Shown: positions 8,349 to 15,992, numbered from the stretch's first letter. The stretch is 19,359 nt of DNA from Gammaproteobacteria bacterium (GCA_003556835.1 PWQG01000378.1:1-19359), one strand, 5' to 3'. The notes: a model not told the origin generated them from the sequence alone. Made by a program: numbers and translations.

Positions 8349-9491
8349 ATGGGATTCAAGGATCTGCTACGCTTGATGGTGGACAAAGAGGCCTCCGACC
8401 TTTTCCTGACCGATGGAGCCCCACCCTCACTGAAAGTGATGGGTCGGGTGGAGCCCGTCGGTTCCCAGGTACTGCCCGGCGCTGCCATACGCAAGATCGC
8501 CTGGCAGCTGATGGACGAAGAGCAGATCCGGAAGTTCGAGGACAGTCCAGAGATGAACCTGGCCTTTGCCGACCCGGACATCGGACGCTTCCGTATCAAC
8601 ATCTTCCGGCAACGCGGCGAAGTGGCTCTGGTCGCACGCCACATCAAGACGGAACTGCCACACTGGCAGAACCTGGGTCTGCCGGAGACCCTGACCGAAC
8701 TGATCATGCTCAAGCGTGGATTGATCCTGTTTGTGGGTGCCACCGGCTCGGGTAAATCAACGTCACTGGCCGCCCTGATCGACTATCGAAATGAAAATAG
8801 CGACGGCCACATCATCACCATCGAGGACCCTGTGGAATTTATCCATCCACACAAAAAGTCCCTGGTAAACCAACGTGAAGTGGGCATGGACACACGCAGT
8901 TACGAAGCCGCCTTGCAGAACACCCTGCGACAGGCGCCGGATGTCATACTGATCGGGGAAATCCGTTCGCGCGAGACCATGGAGCATGCCCTGGCCTTTG
9001 CGGAAACCGGCCACCTTTGCCTGTCCACACTGCACGCCAACAATGCCAACCAGGCGCTGGACCGGATCATCAACTTCTTCCCGGAAGAGCGCCACCGTCA
9101 ACTGTTCCTGGATCTTTCACTGAACCTTCGGGCCATGGTTTCTCAACGACTGATCCCGAGTGTGGACGGCAAACGGGCAGCAGCGTTCGAGATCCTGCTC
9201 GGCACCCCTCGGGTTTCTGATCTCATCAAGAACGGCAAGATCGACACCATCCGCGAGGCCATGGAGCGGGGTGAAAACCAGGGCATGAAAACCTTCGATT
9301 CAGCCCTGTTTGAATTGCATCGGGCCGGAGAGATCTCACTCGAAGAAGCCCTGCGCAATGCCGATTCACGCAATAATCTGCGGTTGCGCATCCAGTTGGC
9401 CGACGAAAAGGATCCATCGGCGGTACACGACGACGAGGACGGTCTATCCCTCAAGCCCATGGACGACGAAGAGTCCGATCCGTTCCGCTGA
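8349..9491 (+). CDS. pilU: Type IV pilus retraction ATPase PilU
   Basis: Hexameric secretion-type ATPase that assists PilT in depolymerising type IV pili at the inner-membrane base. Walker A GATGSGKST is at residues 130-138, the Asp-box IITIEDPVEF at 155-164, Walker B DVILIGEIR at 198-206 and the His-box HLCLSTLHANN at 222-232. The 380-residue length, the opening FKDLLRLMVDKEASDLFLT and the acidic C-terminal tail ending in DPFR resemble Pseudomonas PilU rather than the shorter PilT. GGAGA 6 nt upstream fixes the start. pilT, normally its partner, is absent from the window; pilU instead lies 30 nt after pyrB and may share its transcript. The stop codon lies in the loop of a strong hairpin. Confidence 0.93.
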   Translation: MGFKDLLRLMVDKEASDLFLTDGAPPSLKVMGRVEPVGSQVLPGAAIRKIAWQLMDEEQIRKFEDSPEMNLAFADPDIGRFRINIFRQRGEVALVARHIKTELPHWQNLGLPETLTELIMLKRGLILFVGATGSGKSTSLAALIDYRNENSDGHIITIEDPVEFIHPHKKSLVNQREVGMDTRSYEAALQNTLRQAPDVILIGEIRSRETMEHALAFAETGHLCLSTLHANNANQALDRIINFFPEERHRQLFLDLSLNLRAMVSQRLIPSVDGKRAAAFEILLGTPRVSDLIKNGKIDTIREAMERGENQGMKTFDSALFELHRAGEISLEEALRNADSRNNLRLRIQLADEKDPSAVHDDEDGLSLKPMDDEESDPFR

Positions 9492-9501
9492 AGCGGAACG
9501 G
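9480..9501. terminator. Hairpin between convergent pilU and acyl-CoA dehydrogenase genes
   Basis: CCGTTCCGCT at 9480-9489 is repeated as its exact reverse complement at 9492-9501, giving a 9-bp stem with a TGAA loop (or 10-bp arms with a 2-nt spacer). The pilU TGA is in the loop and the dehydrogenase stop is 6 nt beyond. The T-tract after the stem is poor on both strands, so it may act as a bidirectional or processing hairpin rather than a classical intrinsic terminator. Confidence 0.6.
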
Positions 9502-9506
9502 TTCAC

Positions 9507-10667
9507 TCACAGTTCGCGGGCAATAAGCAGTTTCATGATTTCGTTACTGCCGCCGTAGATCTTCTGGATCCGTGCATCGAGGTACAGCCGGGCAATCGGG
9601 TATTCCATCATGTAGCCGTAGCCACCGAAGAACTGCAGGCACTCATCCACGATTTCACACTGTTTCTGCGTGGTCCACCACTTGGCCATGGCTGCGGTGG
9701 TCTGATCAAGCTGCCCTTCACGCAAACGGACGATACAGTCATCCACAAAGCTCCGGGCAATGCAGGCTTCCGTCTGGCGCTCCGCCAATCTGAATTGAGT
9801 GTTCTGGAAATCAATAATGCGCTGGCCAAAAGCCTTGCGCTGCTTGACATACTCCAGCGTGTGTTTGAGCGCCATTTCCATGGCCACGCAGGCACCCACG
9901 GCAATAATCAGGCGCTCCTGGGGCAATTGCTCCATCAATTGGCGGAAACCATTGCCTTCCTGCTCTCCGAGCAGGTCCGCTGCTGGCACCAGGCAATCAT
10001 CAAAGAATACCTCCGAGGTATCCTGTGCTTTCCAGCCGATTTTTTCCAGATTGCGGCCACGGCTGAATCCGCTGTTTTCATCCAGGCCCCCGGTCTCCAC
10101 CATCAACAATGAGATGCCGCGCGAACCCGCGTCGGGATCCGTTCGCGCCACCACACAGATCAGGCCGGCCTGTTGACCGTTGGTGAGAAAGGTTTTCTGA
10201 CCGCTGAGCCGATAATTACTGCCTGTGCGCTGGGCTCGCGTGGCAATCGCCTGCAGGTCCGAGCCAGTGCCCGGCTCACTCATGGCAATTGCGGACACCA
10301 GTTCACCACTGGCCATGCGCGGCAACCAGCGCTGTTTCTGCTCCTCCGTGCCATAGCGCAGTACATAGTGGGCCACAATACCCGAGTGCACGGAATTGCC
10401 AAAACCACTGATCCCGGCCCGGCCCAGCTCTTCCTCAATGACCACTTCATGGCGGAAGTCGCCCCCCCCACCACCATACTGCTCCGGAATCGAGGCGCAG
10501 AGCAATCCTGCCTCCCCGGCGAGTCGCCATGCATCGGCGTCCACCTGACCCTGTTCCAGCCAGCGTGGCATCTGGGGTGCAAATTCACGTTCACAGAAAC
10601 GCGCAACCGCTTCCTTGAGCAGGCGCAGCTCGCCGTCCATCCAGGCCGGCTCCACTGGTTCAATCAT
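9507..10667 (-). CDS. Acyl-CoA dehydrogenase
   Basis: 386-residue FAD-dependent acyl-CoA dehydrogenase that introduces the 2,3-double bond into an acyl-CoA and passes electrons to ETF. The flavin-site signature AIAMSEPGTGSDLQ is at residues 127-140, with RKAFGQ near 277 and YGGSNEIMK at 371-379. The medium-chain enzyme has Glu in the Y-E-G position; here it is Gly. A Glu sits instead at 251 in LPQERLIIA, the position used by long-chain and isovaleryl-CoA-type enzymes, so a long or branched substrate is plausible. A perfect AAGGAGGT lies 8 nt upstream, overlapping the end of the SDR gene. Only 15 nt separate the two, so they form an operon with the SDR gene first. Exact substrate unknown. Confidence 0.9.
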   Translation of the reverse strand: MIEPVEPAWMDGELRLLKEAVARFCEREFAPQMPRWLEQGQVDADAWRLAGEAGLLCASIPEQYGGGGGDFRHEVVIEEELGRAGISGFGNSVHSGIVAHYVLRYGTEEQKQRWLPRMASGELVSAIAMSEPGTGSDLQAIATRAQRTGSNYRLSGQKTFLTNGQQAGLICVVARTDPDAGSRGISLLMVETGGLDENSGFSRGRNLEKIGWKAQDTSEVFFDDCLVPAADLLGEQEGNGFRQLMEQLPQERLIIAVGACVAMEMALKHTLEYVKQRKAFGQRIIDFQNTQFRLAERQTEACIARSFVDDCIVRLREGQLDQTTAAMAKWWTTQKQCEIVDECLQFFGGYGYMMEYPIARLYLDARIQKIYGGSNEIMKLLIAREL

Positions 10668-10682
10668 TGCAGAATACCTCCT

Positions 10683-11453
10683 TCACCGGGCCGGCATACG
10701 AATGGCGGCATCCAAACGGATGCTTTCCCCGTTCAGATAACGATTGCGGATGATGTGCATCGCCATGTCGGCAAACTCCTCCGGCACACCCATCCGGTTC
10801 GGAAATTCTATGATCGAGGTGAGAGCCTCCTTGACCGCATCCGGCAGGCCACTCATCAGGGGAGTCTCGAAAATACCGGGTGCCACTGTCATCACCCGCA
10901 CGCCCTGCCGTGCCAGGTCTCTTGCGATCGGCAGGGTCATGGAAACAATGCCCCCCTTGGAAGCACTGTAGGCCGCCTGCCCCATCTGTCCATCCCAGGC
11001 CGCAATGGATGCCACATTGATGATCACACCGCGCTCGCCATCAACTTCCCCGTCATCGTTGCGGCACATCTGTTCGGCGCAGAGGCGCAGGACATTGAAA
11101 GTACCAATCAGGTTGACCTGGACTACCCGACTGAAAGCATCCAGTGCCATCGGGCCGTCCCGGCCCACCGTCTTGCCCGCGCTGCCGATGCCGGCACAAT
11201 TGAGATTGATGTGAATCCCCCCGAAACGTGACACCGCCTGCTCAATCGCCCGACTGACGGCTTCCTCGTCGCTGACGTCACCGGCTGCCCAAAGCACCCG
11301 CTCTCCTAGCAGGCCCGCTGCCTGCTGCACCCGTGCTTCGTCACGATCGAACATCAATACATTGGCCCCTTCCTCACTCAGCCGGCGGGCGGCGGCCAGG
11401 CCCAGACCCGATGCGGCCCCTGTGACAAACGCTGTTTTACCCTGCAACTCCAT
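10683..11453 (-). CDS. SDR-family 3-hydroxyacyl-CoA dehydrogenase (HSD17B10-like)
   Basis: 256-residue short-chain dehydrogenase. The nucleotide motif TGAASGLG is at residues 11-18, with Asp36 at the end of strand 2 indicating NAD(H) rather than NADP(H). NCAG is at 85-88, N114, S149 and the YSASK motif (Y162, K166) complete the catalytic tetrad. The sequence near the active site and the PGIFETPLMSGLP segment resemble the type II 3-hydroxyacyl-CoA dehydrogenase group, which oxidises (S)-3-hydroxy- and 2-methyl-3-hydroxyacyl-CoA. AGAGGAA 7 nt upstream supports the start. It is the first gene of an operon with the acyl-CoA dehydrogenase and is divergent from the racemase. A different hydroxy substrate cannot be excluded. 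Confidence 0.87.
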   Translation of the reverse strand: MELQGKTAFVTGAASGLGLAAARRLSEEGANVLMFDRDEARVQQAAGLLGERVLWAAGDVSDEEAVSRAIEQAVSRFGGIHINLNCAGIGSAGKTVGRDGPMALDAFSRVVQVNLIGTFNVLRLCAEQMCRNDDGEVDGERGVIINVASIAAWDGQMGQAAYSASKGGIVSMTLPIARDLARQGVRVMTVAPGIFETPLMSGLPDAVKEALTSIIEFPNRMGVPEEFADMAMHIIRNRYLNGESIRLDAAIRMPAR

Positions 11454-11465
11454 ACCGTGATTCCT

Positions 11466-11527
11466 CTGTTATTGTTATTTCTTTCTGTCCGAAGCATGTA
11501 AGATAAAGCGCACAAAAGCAATAACAG
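11466..11527. promoter_or_regulatory. 9-bp inverted repeat in the divergent SDR/racemase promoter region
   Basis: CTGTTATTG at 11466-11474 and its exact reverse complement CAATAACAG at 11519-11527 flank the 87-nt gap between the divergent genes, with 44 nt between the arms. Each arm lies next to the ribosome-binding region of one gene. The arms could be two operator copies for a regulator serving both genes, or chance. No clear -35/-10 pair was found here on either strand, and no regulator gene is adjacent. Confidence 0.35.
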
Positions 11528-11540
11528 GGAGCGCAGCGAT

Positions 11541-12668
11541 ATGGGACCATTAAACGGTTTCCGGGTCATCGAGATGGCGGGCATCGGGCCGGCACCATTC
11601 TGCGGCATGATGCTGGCGGACATGGGGGCGGATGTAATCCGTATCGATCGCCGTGGGGCACCCACATTGCACCCTGACAATCCAGTCAATCGTGGTCGCC
11701 GTTCCCTGTCCCTGGATCTGAAACAGCCTGATGCAACCGCCGTTGTGCTGCGCCTGCTGGAGCAGGCCGATGCACTGATTGAAGGATTCCGACCCGGCGT
11801 CATGGAGCGACTGGGTCTGGGACCGGATGTCTGCCTGCAGCGTCGACCGCAATTGGTCTATGGCCGGATGACCGGCTGGGGACAGGAAGGTCCCCTTGCC
11901 CCCACGGCCGGTCACGACATCAATTATATCGCCCTCAGTGGCGCTCTTCATGCCATGGGATCCGAGGACGACGTGCCGCGACCACCTCTGAACCTGGTGG
12001 GTGATTATGGTGGCGGGGGCATGCTCCTGGCCACCGGGATGCTGGCTGCACTGCTTGAGGCGGGACGCTCCGGTCAGGGTCAGGTGGTTGATGCGGCCAT
12101 GATTGATGGCTCCGCCCTGCTCATGACTCTGTTCTACGGATTGAAAGCGGCAGGTGCCTGGTCGGCGCCTCCGGGCGCAAACATGCTCGATGGCGGCGCC
12201 CATTTCTACCGCAGCTATGCATGTCGCGATGGCCGTCATATCTGCATCGGGGCCATAGAACCGCAGTTCTACCGGGAACTGCTGGAGCGCTGCGGCATAG
12301 AGGACCCCGACTTCAGCCGGCAGATGGATCCCGCACTGTGGCCCGGATTGTCCGAGCGACTGGAAAAACTGTTCGCCACAAAAGATCGTGACTGGTGGTG
12401 CGAACGTCTGGAAGGCAGTGATGTGTGCTTCGCTCCGGTGCTCGATCTGGAAGAAGCGCCACTTCATCCACACAATATCGCCCGTGCTACTTTCTATACA
12501 CAGGACGGCTGTACCCAACCGGCTCCAGCGCCACGCTTCAGTCGATCTCGGGCAGAACAGCCTCCTGCCGCACCACCGCGCAACGGTGAGCACAACCCGG
12601 AGCTGCTCGCCGAGGCCGGATTCAGCAGCGCGGAAATCAGCGAGCTGCGATCGCGCAATATCATCTGA
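11541..12668 (+). CDS. Alpha-methylacyl-CoA racemase (CaiB/BaiF fold)
   Basis: 375-residue member of the family III CoA-transferase fold. It is assigned to the racemases because the catalytic residues of Mycobacterium MCR (H126, D156, E241) are present one position earlier: H125 and D126 in GHDINY, D155 in LVGDYGGGGM and E240 in GAIEPQFY. The opening GFRVIEMAGIGPAPFCGMML is also typical. It interconverts (2R)- and (2S)-2-methylacyl-CoA so that branched chains can enter beta-oxidation, whose dehydrogenases take the S form. GGGAG 9 nt upstream supports the start. It is divergent from the SDR/acyl-CoA dehydrogenase operon, which fits a shared pathway. The amidase gene follows after 99 nt. Confidence 0.92.
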   Translation: MGPLNGFRVIEMAGIGPAPFCGMMLADMGADVIRIDRRGAPTLHPDNPVNRGRRSLSLDLKQPDATAVVLRLLEQADALIEGFRPGVMERLGLGPDVCLQRRPQLVYGRMTGWGQEGPLAPTAGHDINYIALSGALHAMGSEDDVPRPPLNLVGDYGGGGMLLATGMLAALLEAGRSGQGQVVDAAMIDGSALLMTLFYGLKAAGAWSAPPGANMLDGGAHFYRSYACRDGRHICIGAIEPQFYRELLERCGIEDPDFSRQMDPALWPGLSERLEKLFATKDRDWWCERLEGSDVCFAPVLDLEEAPLHPHNIARATFYTQDGCTQPAPAPRFSRSRAEQPPAAPPRNGEHNPELLAEAGFSSAEISELRSRNII

Positions 12669-12692
12669 GGAATCGCCATGTCGGGCGAGCGA

Positions 12693-12721
12693 TTGAGCAT
12701 ATTGCCCGTCATCCATCAAAT
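12693..12721 (+). promoter_or_regulatory. Candidate promoter of the amidase gene
   Basis: TTGAGC (12693-12698, 4/6) and TCAAAT (12716-12721, 4/6) are separated by 17 nt. The predicted start near 12728 is just before a hairpin that would form the 5' end of the mRNA. Moderate matches only; read-through from the racemase gene is equally possible. Confidence 0.3.
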
Positions 12722-12729
12722 ACAGTAGG

Positions 12730-12750
12730 CTGATCCCTACGGGTAATCAG
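12730..12750 (+). other. Leader hairpin upstream of the amidase gene
   Basis: CTGAT (12730-12734) pairs with ATCAG (12746-12750), and CCC (12735-12737) with GGG (12741-12743), around a 3-nt loop with a two-base bulge. It ends 2 nt before the AAGGA ribosome-binding site at 12753. No T-tract follows, so it is not an intrinsic terminator; it could stabilise the 5' end or affect translation. Confidence 0.3.
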
Positions 12751-12767
12751 CCAAGGAAACGCCCAGC

Positions 12768-14192
12768 ATGTTGTCACCCAGCGAATACCGTCGTCACGAT
12801 GCCATCGGACTCGGATCACTGATCCAGACTGGAGAGGTGAGCCCTTCCGAACTGTTGGAATGCGCCATCCAACGAGCGGAAGAGGTCAATCCGGAGCTCA
12901 ACGCCCTGGTCCACAAGGCCTACGATGAAGCCCGCTCCACGGCAGCCACCCTGAAACCCGATACCAGTGGCAGCCTGCTGCAGGGCGTGCCCTTCCTGAT
13001 CAAGGAAATGAGCCCGGTGAACGGCTGGCCCTGGACCCGCGGCAGCCGCCTGTTTGCCAGGGATACCGCAGGCAGCGACAGTGCCATTGTGCAGCGCTTC
13101 CGGGAAGCGGGACTGGTTCCTTTCGGCAAAACCAACATCCCCGAACTCTGTCTCACCATCACCACCGAATCCAGACTCTACGGTCCTTGCAACAATCCCG
13201 TGTCGCCCGGCTACAGCACAGGTGGTTCCAGTGGTGGTGCAGCCGCCGCCGTGGCGGCAGGCATTGTGCCGGCAGCGCATGGTAGCGACGGCGGGGGCAG
13301 CATTCGCATTCCCGCAGCCTGCTGTGGCCTGTTCGGCCTCAAACCCAGTCGGGGTCTTTCCGTGGTGGATGATGACCTGGGCTCTGCCTGGAGTGGCATG
13401 AGTGTCTCGCATGTACTGAGCCGCAGCGTCCGCGACAGTGCCGCTTTCCTGGATCTGCTGCGCCTTGAGCGTCCTGCCTTGTTCGCCCTGCCCGATTATC
13501 AGGAATCCTATTACCAGAGCCACTCCCGTTCGCCAGGAACCCTTCGCGTCGCATTGCAGCGCCAGCATCCCGCCGGGCATTCCCTGCACCCGGATGTACT
13601 TGCCGCGCTGGACCATGCAGCGGCACTCTGCGAGAGTGCCGGCTTTGTGGTGGAGGAACAGGTTCCACCGGTCAATTACGAACAGCTCGGCGCGGCCATG
13701 GGGACATTGATCAACACCCACACTGCCCAGATCATTCAGCCAGAACTGGAAAAGACCGATAAGTCCCTGGAACAGGCGGAACTGGAAGAGGCAACACGAC
13801 GGATGGCAGCCCGTGGCCTGAAAACCCCGGCCACTGACTACCTGGAGGCAATGGATCAACTGAAGACCGCCGAGCGTCAAATGCATGCCTTCCATCAGCG
13901 CTTTGACCTGGTGCTGTCTCCGGTCCTGTCGCAGCCACCGGCAGAGCTCGGCTGGCTGGACATGGACGGCGACATCCGCGAGTATGCCAGCCGTTTCTCT
14001 GCCTACAGCGGCTTCACGGCCCTGTACAATGGTACCGGACAACCCAGCGCCTCACTGCCCCTGTACACCACGGCTGCCGGCCTGCCCATAGGCGTGATGC
14101 TCAGTGCCGACTGGGGACAGGATCACCTACTGTTACAAGCCTCTGCCCTGCTGGAGTCACTACTGGAAAACGGGAAATCCCGGGGAACCTGA
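12768..14192 (+). CDS. Amidase-signature hydrolase
   Basis: 474-residue amidase-signature enzyme with the Ser-cisSer-Lys triad: K79 in LIKEMS, S154 in GGSSGG and the nucleophile S178 in GGSIRIPA. Spacings (75 and 24 residues) are those of fatty acid amide hydrolase. The Gly/Ser-rich signature block runs from about residue 148 to 195. It hydrolyses an amide or ester bond in the cytoplasm (no signal peptide is visible); the substrate cannot be read from sequence. GatA is unlikely because gatB/gatC are absent and the C-terminal half differs. AAGGA lies 10 nt upstream. Next to the branched acyl-CoA genes, a role releasing an acid from an amide for CoA activation is possible, but that is inference. 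Confidence 0.88.
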   Translation: MLSPSEYRRHDAIGLGSLIQTGEVSPSELLECAIQRAEEVNPELNALVHKAYDEARSTAATLKPDTSGSLLQGVPFLIKEMSPVNGWPWTRGSRLFARDTAGSDSAIVQRFREAGLVPFGKTNIPELCLTITTESRLYGPCNNPVSPGYSTGGSSGGAAAAVAAGIVPAAHGSDGGGSIRIPAACCGLFGLKPSRGLSVVDDDLGSAWSGMSVSHVLSRSVRDSAAFLDLLRLERPALFALPDYQESYYQSHSRSPGTLRVALQRQHPAGHSLHPDVLAALDHAAALCESAGFVVEEQVPPVNYEQLGAAMGTLINTHTAQIIQPELEKTDKSLEQAELEEATRRMAARGLKTPATDYLEAMDQLKTAERQMHAFHQRFDLVLSPVLSQPPAELGWLDMDGDIREYASRFSAYSGFTALYNGTGQPSASLPLYTTAAGLPIGVMLSADWGQDHLLLQASALLESLLENGKSRGT

Positions 14193-14200
14193 GCCGGCGC

Positions 14201-14228
14201 TACACAAGAAAGGCAGAATTGCTATAAT
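14201..14228 (+). promoter_or_regulatory. Strong sigma70 promoter of ppa with GC-rich discriminator
   Basis: TACACA (14201-14206, 4/6) and a perfect TATAAT (14223-14228) are 16 nt apart, with the TGn extension at 14220-14222. GCGCGCC follows the -10, a GC-rich discriminator of the kind found at stringently controlled promoters. The start near 14235 gives a leader of about 60 nt that contains a small CGGAC/GTCCG hairpin (14240-14254). Confidence 0.7.
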
Positions 14229-14293
14229 GCGCGCCGTTCCGGACTACGCGTCCGCTAGGTTCATCACTCGCAAGCAACAGGAAACCTCCCCGC

Positions 14294-14908
14294 ATGAGCA
14301 ATACGTATCACGAATGGCGTCCGCATCCCTGGCATGGCCTGGCTGCGGGAACGGACACTCCGCGCATGGTCAATGCCTATATCGAGATCTGCCCCACCGA
14401 CCTGGTCAAATACGAAGTGGACAAGGAAACCGGTTATCTCTGTATAGACCGCCCGTTCCGCACCTCAGCTCAACAACCCACCCTGTATGGCTTCGTTCCG
14501 CGCACCTACTGCGGTGACCGCGTCCGGGACCTGATGCCCGAAGCCGAATGTGGTGATGGCGACCCGCTCGACATCTGCCTGATCAGTGAATTGCCCATCA
14601 ACAAAACCGAAATCCTGGCCACCGCCAAGGTCATCGGTGGCCTCCCCATGCTCGATGGCGGGGAAGCGGACGACAAAATCATTGCCGTACTGGATCAGGA
14701 TGGTGTGTACGGCGATCTGAACGACATCAGCGAACTGCCATCGGTCATCGTCGAGCGCATCGCGCATTACTTCCTGACCTACAAGATGGTGCCGGGCAAG
14801 GCCAACAAGGTTTCCATCGGGGACGCCTACGGCTTTGAGCATGCGGCGAAAGTGATCGAGGCCTCCATGGCCGACTACACAACAGAGTTTCCTGAATCGG
14901 TCCGCTGA
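14294..14908 (+). CDS. ppa: Inorganic pyrophosphatase (family I)
   Basis: 204-residue soluble pyrophosphatase that hydrolyses PPi to phosphate and so drives acyl-CoA ligation and nucleic acid and protein synthesis. The family I metal-binding signature is DGDPLDI at residues 88-94. IKYEVDK-like VKYEVDKETG (38-47), the Tyr/Gly substrate segment LYGFVPRTYCG (64-74) and a second Asp cluster near residues 124-142 are in the expected order. It is longer than the 176-residue E. coli enzyme at the N-terminus (MSNTYHEWRPHPWHGL), the form seen in a separate bacterial subgroup. AGGA lies about 11 nt upstream of the ATG. It has its own promoter and is convergent with the xdhC-family gene, with 25 nt between the stops. 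Confidence 0.93.
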   Translation: MSNTYHEWRPHPWHGLAAGTDTPRMVNAYIEICPTDLVKYEVDKETGYLCIDRPFRTSAQQPTLYGFVPRTYCGDRVRDLMPEAECGDGDPLDICLISELPINKTEILATAKVIGGLPMLDGGEADDKIIAVLDQDGVYGDLNDISELPSVIVERIAHYFLTYKMVPGKANKVSIGDAYGFEHAAKVIEASMADYTTEFPESVR

Positions 14909-14933
14909 ATCCGGACACCAGAATCCGCCAGTG

Positions 14934-15911
14934 TCAGTGGCGCGTCTTGTCATGGCGTGCCGCTGTCACCTCCGCCATGATCGAGATGGCAATCTCCGCC
15001 GGCGTCTTGCTGCCAATCGGGAACCCGATCGGTGCGCGGAGTCGATCAATCTGCTCACTGTCCAGCCCCAGTTCCGGCAAACGCAGGCGACGGTTCGCCG
15101 ACGTTCTTTCGGAACCCATGGCGCCTACATAGAAGGCATCGGTCCGGAGCGCCTCCATCAGTGCCATATCATCGACCCGGGGATCATGCGCCAGGGCGAT
15201 GATGCCACTGTAGGGGTTACTGAATTGTTCCCGCACCACATCATCCGGCAACTCCGAGGTCTTCGTGACCCCGACCACATGCCAGTTGTCCAGATAGGCT
15301 GGCCTTGGATCGCAGAGTGTGACTTCGTATTCCAGTGCGTGGGCCATTTCAGCAACATAGCGGGCCACATCACCGGCGCCCAGCAATAGCAGCCGGTAGC
15401 GTGGACTGAGACTGTGCAGCAGCTCTTCATCACCCCACTGCACTGCTGTGTCCGAGGCTTCTTCCAGGAATGCGATGTCACCAGTGCCCAGATCCACCCG
15501 ACGCGTAACCCGTTTGTGAGCCTCCAGTGCTGCCTTGAGTGCAGCGAACAGTTCCAGAGTGGCGGTTGATGGCTGGATCAGCTCAAGCAGAACGTGCAAC
15601 TGACCACCACAGGGCAGGCGCAGCCGGGCCTGCTCCTCAGCCGTCACGCCGTAGCGGATGACAAATGGCCTGCCTTCCTCCTCGTAACGGGCCAGGAGAC
15701 TGCCATCCTGTAACTGTTCGAGAAAGTCTTCCTCGATGCAGCCCCCGGAAATGGAGCCGACCAACTCACCATCCGGCGTGCAGGCCATCATGGCCCCTTC
15801 CGGTCGCGGCGATGATCCCCAGGTCTTGAGAATGGTACAGAGCCAGACCGGCGAGCCCCGCTCCAGCCACTGATGTACATGATTGATGATGTTCTGCTGA
15901 CTGCTTTGCAT
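14934..15911 (-). CDS. XdhC/CoxI-family protein
   Basis: 325-residue XdhC-type protein. The N-terminal XdhC/CoxI domain has TWGSSPRPEGAMM (residues 30-42) and GSISGGCIEEDF (52-63), then LPCGGQL near 99-105. The C-terminal Rossmann-like domain has LLLGAGDVARY (175-185), CDPRPAYL (200-207), HDPRVDD (242-248), YVGAMGS (261-267) and IGFPIGSKTPAEIA (295-308). Family members bind the molybdenum cofactor and help its sulfuration and insertion into xanthine dehydrogenase or CO dehydrogenase-like enzymes. No molybdenum hydroxylase genes are near, so the client is unknown. The start is ATG 15911 rather than 15992: homologues as I recall them begin at MQS, and a good promoter overlaps the longer frame. 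The SD is weak (AGG 4 nt before). Confidence 0.87.
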   Translation of the reverse strand: MQSSQQNIINHVHQWLERGSPVWLCTILKTWGSSPRPEGAMMACTPDGELVGSISGGCIEEDFLEQLQDGSLLARYEEEGRPFVIRYGVTAEEQARLRLPCGGQLHVLLELIQPSTATLELFAALKAALEAHKRVTRRVDLGTGDIAFLEEASDTAVQWGDEELLHSLSPRYRLLLLGAGDVARYVAEMAHALEYEVTLCDPRPAYLDNWHVVGVTKTSELPDDVVREQFSNPYSGIIALAHDPRVDDMALMEALRTDAFYVGAMGSERTSANRRLRLPELGLDSEQIDRLRAPIGFPIGSKTPAEIAISIMAEVTAARHDKTRH

Positions 15912-15963
15912 AATGCCTGCAACTACCGTTCTGTCTGCGGTTACCGTGCGTTCGCGACTGCAC

Positions 15964-15992
15964 ATCATAATGCCAGCCCGATCGATTGTCAT
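15964..15992 (-). promoter_or_regulatory. Sigma70 promoter of the xdhC-family gene
   Basis: On the minus strand ATGACA (15987-15992, 5/6) and TATGAT (15964-15969, 5/6) are exactly 17 nt apart. The predicted start near 15957 leaves a leader of about 46 nt to the ATG at 15911 and excludes the upstream ATGs at 15992, 15968 and 15965 from the mRNA. Confidence 0.6.

Noticed and set aside
11550..12719. 389-codon open frame on the minus strand
   Set aside because: Antisense shadow of the racemase gene, which has a full catalytic triad; no SD and no family resemblance.
12816..14042. 408-codon open frame on the minus strand
   Set aside because: It lies wholly opposite the amidase gene, whose catalytic motifs are clear. 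Its translation has the His/Gln/Gly-rich composition of an antisense shadow and no recognisable domain.
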